A stretch of 13,141 bases of DNA, from assembly GCA_021154945.1 (NCBI GenBank), contig JAJNQF010000470.1, forward strand, positions 1-13,141, given 5' to 3'. This stretch comes from Sphingomonas sp. (GTDB taxonomy: Bacteria > Pseudomonadota > Alphaproteobacteria > Sphingomonadales > Sphingomonadaceae). The position numbers and the translations under genes are program-made. The notes under the pieces are model-generated. The model saw only the letters and a program-made list of their open reading frames with translations. It made no database searches and was not told the DNA's origin. This document shows, one piece after another, positions 5,618 to 11,101 of this stretch (position 1 is the first letter of the stretch; each line of letters opens with the position of its first letter).

Positions 5618-8274
5618 ACGACGACGGACGACCATCCCCCGAGGCCCTTCTGCGACAGGCGTCGCAGGAGGGTCGCGGCCGTCTGAAGATCTTCCTCGGC
5701 GCCGCTCCGGGTGTCGGCAAAACCTACGAGATGCTCTCCGAAGGCGCCGAACGCCGCCGCGCAGGCGTCGATATCGTCATCGGCGTGGTCGAGACGCACG
5801 GCCGCGTCGAAACCGAAGCGCTTACGCGAGGCCACGAGATCATCCCGCGGAAAGCGATCCCGTACGAAGGCCGCACGCTCGACGAAATGGACCTCGACGC
5901 CATCCTCGAACGCGCCCCCTCGCTGGTCCTCGTCGACGAACTCGCCCACACCAACGCGCCCGGCAGCCGCCACCCGAAACGCTACCAGGACGTCGAGGAA
6001 CTGCTCGCCGCCGGCATCGATGTCTATTCGACGATCAACATCCAGCACATCGAGAGCCTCAACGACGTCGTCGCTTCGTTCACCCGCGTTCGCGTCCGCG
6101 AGACCGTCCCCGACAGTATCGTCGAGGCCGCCGAGATCGAAGTCGTCGACATCCCGCCCGACGAACTGATCGAGCGGTTGAAGGCGGGCAAAGTCTATTT
6201 GCCCCAAGAGGCGACCCGAGCCCTCTCGCATTTCTTCTCCAAGTCGAACCTGTCGGCGCTGCGCGAACTCGCGCTGCGTCGCGCCGCGCAGACCGTCGAT
6301 GCGCAGATGCTCGAACACGTCCGCGCGCTCGGTGTCGGCGGCACCTGGGCGGGCGGCGAGCGGATCGTCGTCGCGATCAGCGAACTGCCCGGCGCGCTCG
6401 GCCTCGTCCGCGCTACCAAGCGGGTCGCCGACGCGATGCACGCGCCCTGGACCGCGGTATATATCGAGACACCGCGCGCGCAGACCTTCGGCGAGCCCGA
6501 GCACCGCCAACTCGCCGCCGTCTTCAACCTCGCGACCCAACTCGGCGGCGACGTCGCCACCGTCCCCGCGACCTCGGTGGTCGACGGCCTCAAGACCTTC
6601 ACCGCCGAGGCGCGGGCGACGCAGCTCGTGGTGGGCAAGTCGGCCCGCTCGCGCTGGTTCGAACTGCGCCACGGCTCGGTCGTCGACCGGATCGTCCGCG
6701 AGACGCCGGGGGTCGCGGTCCATGTCCTGCCGATGGAGGCGGGTGCCGCGGCGCCGACCGGCAGAAAGCGCACCGGCGATTGGGGCAGCAAGGCGGGCTA
6801 TGCCTGGACGACCGCGATGGTGGCGAGCGTCACCGGCGTCGCGAGCGCGCTGTTCCACATCCTCAACCTCGGCAACGTCGCGCTGCTGTATCTGCTGCCG
6901 GTGATGGCCGCGGCGAGCCTGTTCGGCCTGCGTACCGGGCTGTTCGCCGGCATCGCCTCGTCGATCGCGTACAACTTCTTCTTCCTGCCGCCGACCGGCA
7001 CGCTGACGATCAACAATCCCGAGAACGTGATCTCGATCCTCGTGCTGCTCGGCATAGCGTTCGTGACGAGCCAGTTGACGTCGCGCGTTCGCGCGCAGGC
7101 CGACATTGCCGCCGCGAGCGCGCGGACGAACGCGGCGCTCGCCGGTTTCTTGCGGCAATTGACCTCGCTCAACGAGCCGGTCGCGCTGGCGCGTGCGATC
7201 TGCGAGGAGATCGGCCGGTTGTTCGGCGTGCGCGCGGTGATCCTCGTCGCGGAGGATACCGGGCTCGCGGTGCAGGCGGCGAACGGTGCGGATTACCGGC
7301 TCGAGACGATGGAGATGGCTGCCGCGCAATGGGCCTATGATACGGGCGCGCCCGCTGGTCGTGGATCGGGCACGCTGGCGGCGTCGGAGTGGTTCTTCCA
7401 GCCGTTGCGCTCGGGCGAGCGGACGCTGGCGGTGCTCGGGCTGGCGCGCGAGGCGGGCGGCGACCCGGTGCGATCGGACCAGTTGCCGTTGCTTATGAGC
7501 CTGGTCGATCAGGCGTCGCTGGTGCTCGAACGCGCGCGGCTGGAGGTCGAGATGCGCGATGTCGACGCGGTGCGCGAGCGCGATCGGTTGCGCGCCGCGC
7601 TGCTGTCGTCGGTTAGCCACGACCTGCGTACGCCGCTGACGTCGGTGATGGCGGCGGCGGCGGAACTGCACCGCGGCGTCACGCCCGAACTGATCGCGAC
7701 GATCGAGAGCGAGGCGGCGCGGCTCAACCGGTTCGTCGGCAATCTGCTCGACATGGCGCGGGTCGAGGCGGGCGCGCTCCGGTTGCGGCTGGAGCCGACC
7801 GATCTCACCGACGCGGTGGCGGGCGCGGTGCACGATACGAAGCGCGTGCTCGAGGGGCATGCGATCGAACTCGACGTCGCGCCGAACCTGCCTTTGGTCC
7901 GCGTCGATCCGCAATTGCTCCACCATTGCCTGCTCAACCTGCTGGACAATGCCGGCCGCTATGCCGATCCCGGCACGCCGATCATCGTGCGTGCCGAGCA
8001 CCGGTTCGGCATGCTGCGGCTGTCGGTGATCGATCAAGGGCCGGGCCTGCCGCCCGGCCGCGAGAAGGAGGTGTTCGAGACGTTCCGCCGCCTCGAAGGC
8101 TCCGACCGCGCGATCGGCGGCACGGGACTTGGGCTTGCGATCGTCAAGGCGTTCGCCGAAGCGATGGGGATGAGCGTCGAAGCCAGCAACCGCGAAGACC
8201 TGACGGGCGCGCAGTTCAGCCTGTGCTTCCCCGTGGCCCTGCTCGTCCGCGACACCGATGGAGCGAATCTATGA
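5614..8274 (+). CDS. kdpD: KdpD, membrane sensor histidine kinase
   Basis: KdpD (886 aa; E. coli 894) senses K+ limitation and osmotic stress and phosphorylates KdpE. Domains in order: the N-terminal KdpD domain with Walker A GAAPGVGKT (residues 29-37) and Walker B-like LVLVDELAHTN (D108, E109); a universal-stress-protein-like domain (about 247-370); four closely spaced transmembrane helices (about 395-492); an Arg-containing juxtamembrane stretch and a GAF-like region (about 495-650); HisKA with phospho-acceptor H669 in SSVSHDLRTPLTS; and HATPase_c with N box LLNLLDNAGRYA (N779), G1 box DQGPGLPPG (807-815) and G2 box GGTGLGLAIVKA (835-846). The start is TTG 5614, overlapping the kdpC stop as TTGA; the protein begins at the expected place relative to the family, and no nearby ATG fits. 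This suggests re-initiation of ribosomes leaving kdpC. Third-position base use shifts from C-rich to G-rich along the gene. Confidence 0.97.
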   Translation: MNDDGRPSPEALLRQASQEGRGRLKIFLGAAPGVGKTYEMLSEGAERRRAGVDIVIGVVETHGRVETEALTRGHEIIPRKAIPYEGRTLDEMDLDAILERAPSLVLVDELAHTNAPGSRHPKRYQDVEELLAAGIDVYSTINIQHIESLNDVVASFTRVRVRETVPDSIVEAAEIEVVDIPPDELIERLKAGKVYLPQEATRALSHFFSKSNLSALRELALRRAAQTVDAQMLEHVRALGVGGTWAGGERIVVAISELPGALGLVRATKRVADAMHAPWTAVYIETPRAQTFGEPEHRQLAAVFNLATQLGGDVATVPATSVVDGLKTFTAEARATQLVVGKSARSRWFELRHGSVVDRIVRETPGVAVHVLPMEAGAAAPTGRKRTGDWGSKAGYAWTTAMVASVTGVASALFHILNLGNVALLYLLPVMAAASLFGLRTGLFAGIASSIAYNFFFLPPTGTLTINNPENVISILVLLGIAFVTSQLTSRVRAQADIAAASARTNAALAGFLRQLTSLNEPVALARAICEEIGRLFGVRAVILVAEDTGLAVQAANGADYRLETMEMAAAQWAYDTGAPAGRGSGTLAASEWFFQPLRSGERTLAVLGLAREAGGDPVRSDQLPLLMSLVDQASLVLERARLEVEMRDVDAVRERDRLRAALLSSVSHDLRTPLTSVMAAAAELHRGVTPELIATIESEAARLNRFVGNLLDMARVEAGALRLRLEPTDLTDAVAGAVHDTKRVLEGHAIELDVAPNLPLVRVDPQLLHHCLLNLLDNAGRYADPGTPIIVRAEHRFGMLRLSVIDQGPGLPPGREKEVFETFRRLEGSDRAIGGTGLGLAIVKAFAEAMGMSVEASNREDLTGAQFSLCFPVALLVRDTDGANL

Positions 8275-8960
8275 GCGCGCAGACGGTCCTGATCGTCGAT
8301 GACGAACTGCATATCCGGCGGTTGTTGAAGAACACGCTGGAGCGGGCAGGGTACGGCGTCGAGGAAGCGGTCGACGCGCGCGAGGCTTTGCGGATTGCGG
8401 CGAGCCGGCCGTTGACCGCGGTGCTGCTCGACCTGGGGTTGCCGGATCGCGATGGGCTGGAGCTGGTACCGTTGCTGAAGAAGCTCGGCGATCCGATCAT
8501 TCTCGTCGTGTCCGCGCGCGAGGCGACCGACCAGAAGGTGGCCGCGCTCGATCTTGGCGCGGAGGATTATGTGACCAAGCCGTTCGATACCGAGGAGTTG
8601 CTCGCACGGTTGCGGGTGGCGTTGCGCGGGCGCGGCGAGGCGACATCGCGGCCGACGGTATTGCGTGCGCATGGGGTGGAGATCGATTTCGAGCACCGGC
8701 TTGTCCGGCGGGGGAACGAGGAAGCGCATCTGACGCGCAAGGAGTTCGATGTGCTGTCGGCGCTGGCGGCGCATCCGGGGCGGGTGGTTACGCACCAGCG
8801 GATATTGGAGGCGGCGTGGCCGACCGATCACGATCGCCGGATCGAATATCTGCGTATCGTGGTGCGGAACCTGCGGCAGAAGCTGGAGGGGACGGGGGGA
8901 GTCGGCACGGTCATCGCGAACGAACTCGGGATCGGATACCGGCTGCTGGTCGACGCCTGA
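8271..8960 (+). CDS. kdpE: KdpE, OmpR-type response regulator
   Basis: KdpE (229 aa; E. coli 225) is the DNA-binding partner of KdpD that activates kdp transcription. The receiver domain (about 1-120) has the acidic pair D10/D11, phospho-acceptor D54 in LLDLGLPDRDG, S81 and K103 in VTKPF. The C-terminal winged-helix domain (about 130-227) shows LTRKEFDVLSALAAHPGRVV and the end motif VIANELGIGYRLL. The start ATG 8271 overlaps the kdpD stop as ATGA, with GGAG at 8260-8263; a longer open frame upstream lies inside kdpD and is not the gene. Lying in the same gene string as the pump, kdpDE may amplify its own expression, although a separate promoter inside kdpC or kdpD cannot be excluded. Confidence 0.98.
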   Translation: MSAQTVLIVDDELHIRRLLKNTLERAGYGVEEAVDAREALRIAASRPLTAVLLDLGLPDRDGLELVPLLKKLGDPIILVVSAREATDQKVAALDLGAEDYVTKPFDTEELLARLRVALRGRGEATSRPTVLRAHGVEIDFEHRLVRRGNEEAHLTRKEFDVLSALAAHPGRVVTHQRILEAAWPTDHDRRIEYLRIVVRNLRQKLEGTGGVGTVIANELGIGYRLLVDA

Positions 8961-8981
8961 ACGTTTCCATAGGCAGAAAGA

Positions 8982-9038
8982 TTGTTTCCCCGCGAAGGCG
9001 GGGATCCAGACTGGGCTCCCGCCTTCGCGGGAGAACAA
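8982..9038. repeat. 57-bp palindromic repeat (REP-like), copy B, after kdpE
   Basis: This copy has the same plan as copy A: TTGT and ACAA ends, outer hairpins TCCCCGC-GAAG-GCGGGGA and CTCCCGC-CTTC-GCGGGAG, and a CCAGACTGGG centre. It matches the reverse complement of copy A at 53 of 57 positions, including 28 exact bases at its right end, but fits the direct orientation less well. The two copies are therefore inverted relative to each other and flank kdpC-kdpD-kdpE. The stems stay paired in both copies. Confidence 0.85.
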
Positions 9039-9097
9039 GGAAGCGGGCGGTCCGCCTGTAATGAAGCCCAACCCCCTGCAGTCACCCCAGCCCTGCA

Positions 9098-9179
9098 CCG
9101 TCACCCCGGCGAAAGCTGGGGTCTCCCTGCCATAGGTCGCCCCTGCCGCGCGAGGTCCCGGCTTTCGCCGGGATGACGG
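9098..9179. repeat. Second type of intergenic inverted repeat
   Basis: Two 28-nt arms (9098-9125 and 9152-9179) are reverse complements at 24 of 28 positions around a 26-nt centre. The left arm starts CCGTCACCCCGGCGAAAG, and the right arm ends GGGATGACGG. Each arm also has its own short hairpin around GGCGAAAGC or GGCTTTCGCC. The style is typical of dispersed repeats in sphingomonads (general impression, not checked). A partial relative (GTCACCCCAG) sits just upstream at 9081-9090. Confidence 0.75.
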
Positions 9180-9187
9180 GGTTGCGC

Positions 9188-9229
9188 ACTACGCGAACAC
9201 TATGGCTCCCCTGCGAAATCGATCTCGAA
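9188..9229 (+). promoter_or_regulatory. Candidate shared control element, copy 2 (upstream of the opg cluster)
   Basis: ACTACGCGAA (9188-9197) and AATCGATCTCGAA (9217-9229) repeat the arrangement seen at 29-70 with the same 29-nt start-to-start spacing. The element ends 33 nt before the ATG at 9263; copy 1 ends 66 nt before the porin start. The position suits an operator or promoter for the small membrane gene and possibly the opg genes. The function is inference. Confidence 0.35.
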
Positions 9230-9262
9230 CGCTTATGAGGCAAGCGATAGCTCAAGCGTCGC

Positions 9263-9508
9263 ATGACCGACGCTCGCCGCCTTCGCACCGACCTCAGCCT
9301 CCGCGCGAGCGGCGTCCTGGCGCTGACGATCGCCGTCACTGCGATCCACACGCTTGCCCGTCTCCACCCCCTAACCGGCCCGCTCGCATTCCTGCTCGCC
9401 GCCATCGGCTTCCTCTGCGCGAGTGGCGGCGCGATGCTGGTGATCGTCGGCAGCCATATCCACGACCGCGTCCAGGTCAGCGCTCGCTGGCAGCGCGCGG
9501 CGAGGTAG
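9263..9508 (+). CDS. Small two-helix membrane protein, function unknown
   Basis: The frame encodes 81 residues. A basic N-terminus (MTDARRLRTDLSLR) is followed by two predicted transmembrane helices, about residues 15-34 (SGVLALTIAVTAIHTLARL) and 39-62 (GPLAFLLAAIGFLCASGGAML), then a charged tail (SHIHDRVQVSARWQRAAR). The hydrophobic pattern and loop charges look like a real small membrane protein, but I do not recognise a family and there is no clear ribosome site before ATG 9263. It precedes the opg gene by 87 nt on the same strand and may share its transcription. The other overlapping frames here are less protein-like. Confidence 0.6.
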   Translation: MTDARRLRTDLSLRASGVLALTIAVTAIHTLARLHPLTGPLAFLLAAIGFLCASGGAMLVIVGSHIHDRVQVSARWQRAAR

Positions 9509-9530
9509 GCCGCGCCGGGGGCGGGACCTG

Positions 9531-9559
9531 TCGACGCGCGCGCGCGATGTCCTTATGCT
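9531..9559 (+). promoter_or_regulatory. Weak sigma70-like promoter candidate for the opg operon
   Basis: TCGACG (9531-9536) and TATGCT (9554-9559) are 17 nt apart and match the -35 and -10 consensus at four of six positions each. Transcription would begin around 9566, about 30 nt before the chosen start. In such GC-rich DNA a match of this quality can arise by chance. Confidence 0.25.
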
Positions 9560-9580
9560 ACCGCGTTGCAGCATGATGAC

Positions 9581-9587
9581 GAGGGAG
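9581..9587 (+). promoter_or_regulatory. Ribosome binding site that fixes the opg start at 9596
   Basis: GAGGGAG lies 8 nt before ATG 9596. It rules against the upstream in-frame TTG at 9566, because from that start the site would be inside the coding sequence and the Tat signal would gain ten unusual acidic and polar residues. Confidence 0.7.
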
Positions 9588-9595
9588 CGCTCTGC

Positions 9596-11101
9596 ATGAT
9601 CGGTCGACGCGAAGTAATGACCGCGCTGGGTTTGTTGGGTGTCCTCCCGCAGGCCGCCGCGGCGATGCGTGCAGCGCCCGGAAAGATGGGTGGCAAGGCC
9701 GAGCCTTTCTCGTGGGACGCGCTCCAGCAACGGGCGGCGACGCTGGCCACCAAGCCGTACCAGGCGCCCGCCAAGGTCGCCGCCGCCGCCGCGATCGATT
9801 ACGACAAGGTCGGCAGCATTCGCTTCCGCGCCGACAAGACGCTGGCGGGCGGCATCCGCCGGGTCCCGCTCGGTCGCTATGCACCGATGCCGGTCGCGAT
9901 CAACGTCGTCGAGGGCGGACAGGCGCGGCGCATCGACTTTTCGCGCGACCTGTTCGAGGCGGAAGAGGGCCATGCCGCCGCGCTCGGCATCGCCGGGTTC
10001 CGCGCGATGGCGCCGGGTGGGACCAGCGACTGGATGGCATTCCAGGGCGCGTCCTATTTCCGGACCGCCGGCTCGCAGGACCAATACGGCCTGTCCGCGC
10101 GCGGGCTCGCGATCAACACCGGGCTGCCCGGCCGCGAGGAATTCCCCGACTTCACCGAATTCTGGATCGAACGGACCGGCGCCGATGCCTACACGATCTA
10201 TGCGCTGATGGACGGCGCCAGCGTTACCGGGGCGTACCGGTTCCAATCGCGGCACGTCGCGGGCGCGGGCGTAGAGCAGCAGGTCTCGTCGGTCCTGAAC
10301 ATCCGTCGCGATATCGAACGGCTCGGAGTCGCACCGGCGACCAGCATGTTCTGGTACGGCGAAGGCAATCGCGCCGCTGCGGTCGACTGGCGCCCCGAGA
10401 TCCACGATTCGGACGGCCTCGCGTTGCTCACCGGCGCGGGCGAGCGCATCTGGCGGCCGCTCAACAACCCGCCGCACGATACGCTGGACAGCTTCGCGGA
10501 TCAGGCGCCGAAGGGCTTCGGGCTGATCCAGCGCGATCGGAACTTCGATCACTATCAGGATGACGGCGCGTTCTACGATCGCCGGCCCAACCTGTGGATC
10601 CAGCCGCAGGGTGACTGGGGCAAGGGCGCGGTGATGCTCTACGCGTTCCCGACCAACAGCGAGACGGTGGATAATGTCGTCTCGTTCTGGACGCCGGCCG
10701 CGCCTGCCAAAGCCGGCCAGCGGTTGCAGTTCGATTACACGCTATCGTGGAAATCGAGCGACCCGACCGCCATCGCCGCGACCGCGCATGTCGTCGATTG
10801 CTGGCAGGGTGTCGCCGGCCGACCGGGCGCAGAACCGGTCAAGGGCGCGCGAAAGCTCGTGGTCGACTTCATCGGCGACGGTCTTGCCGGGCTCGACCGA
10901 CAGAGCGGCGTGACCGCGAAGATCGATGTCGTCCGCGGCAAGGTGCTCGCCAACGCGGCGTATCCGGTGGTCGGCCAGAAAAACCGCTGGCGCGTGACCG
11001 CCGACGTCGCGCCGGATGCGCAGGGCCCGGCCGACGTCAGGTTGTTCCTCACGCGCGGCGGTCGCGCACTCAGCGAAACCGTGCTGACGCCGATCTTCTG
11101 A
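9596..11101 (+). CDS. opgD: Periplasmic glucan biosynthesis protein, OpgG/OpgD family, Tat-type signal
   Basis: The product (501 aa; E. coli OpgG 511, OpgD 551) acts in the periplasm on osmoregulated periplasmic glucan chains. Members from E. coli have been assigned to glycoside hydrolase family GH186, acting on beta-1,2-glucan. The signal MIGRREVMTALGLLG has an R4-R5 pair followed by a hydrophobic stretch and an alanine-rich cleavage region near residues 20-24, as in Tat-exported OpgD. Conserved stretches include GASYFRTAGSQDQYGLSARG, TSMFWYGEGNR, IHDSDGL, ERIWRPLNNPP, KGFGLIQRDRNFDHYQDD (residues about 306-323, with acidic D314, D318 and D322 as candidate catalytic positions) and RRPNLWIQPQGDWGKGAV. 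The C-terminal part is the usual beta-sandwich-like domain. The stop overlaps the opgH start by one base. The opgD symbol rests on the Tat-like signal; opgG is the alternative because opgH is its partner. Confidence 0.9.
   Translation: MIGRREVMTALGLLGVLPQAAAAMRAAPGKMGGKAEPFSWDALQQRAATLATKPYQAPAKVAAAAAIDYDKVGSIRFRADKTLAGGIRRVPLGRYAPMPVAINVVEGGQARRIDFSRDLFEAEEGHAAALGIAGFRAMAPGGTSDWMAFQGASYFRTAGSQDQYGLSARGLAINTGLPGREEFPDFTEFWIERTGADAYTIYALMDGASVTGAYRFQSRHVAGAGVEQQVSSVLNIRRDIERLGVAPATSMFWYGEGNRAAAVDWRPEIHDSDGLALLTGAGERIWRPLNNPPHDTLDSFADQAPKGFGLIQRDRNFDHYQDDGAFYDRRPNLWIQPQGDWGKGAVMLYAFPTNSETVDNVVSFWTPAAPAKAGQRLQFDYTLSWKSSDPTAIAATAHVVDCWQGVAGRPGAEPVKGARKLVVDFIGDGLAGLDRQSGVTAKIDVVRGKVLANAAYPVVGQKNRWRVTADVAPDAQGPADVRLFLTRGGRALSETVLTPIF

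Larger units (their letters stand above)
8961..9262. other. 302-bp intergenic region between kdpE and the opg cluster
   Basis: I see no convincing gene here. It contains the second 57-bp palindromic repeat (8982-9038), a different inverted repeat (9098-9179) and the second copy of the two-part element (9188-9229). No hairpin is followed by a T-run, so no classical terminator is visible between kdpE and the next gene, although the repeats may do that job. Confidence 0.7.

Noticed and set aside
5275..8037. 920-codon minus-strand open frame opposite kdpD.
   Set aside because: It is an antisense shadow caused by GC-rich codons, with charged low-complexity composition and no domain signature; kdpD motifs are complete on the + strand.
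4968..9179. CRISPR array.
   Set aside because: The repeats are palindromic, only two or three in number, of two types and kilobases apart, without regular spacers or cas genes.
9202..9576. 124-codon + strand frame overlapping the 81-residue membrane protein.
   Set aside because: It is Arg/Pro-rich without hydrophobic or domain structure; the frame at 9263 gives a coherent two-helix protein.
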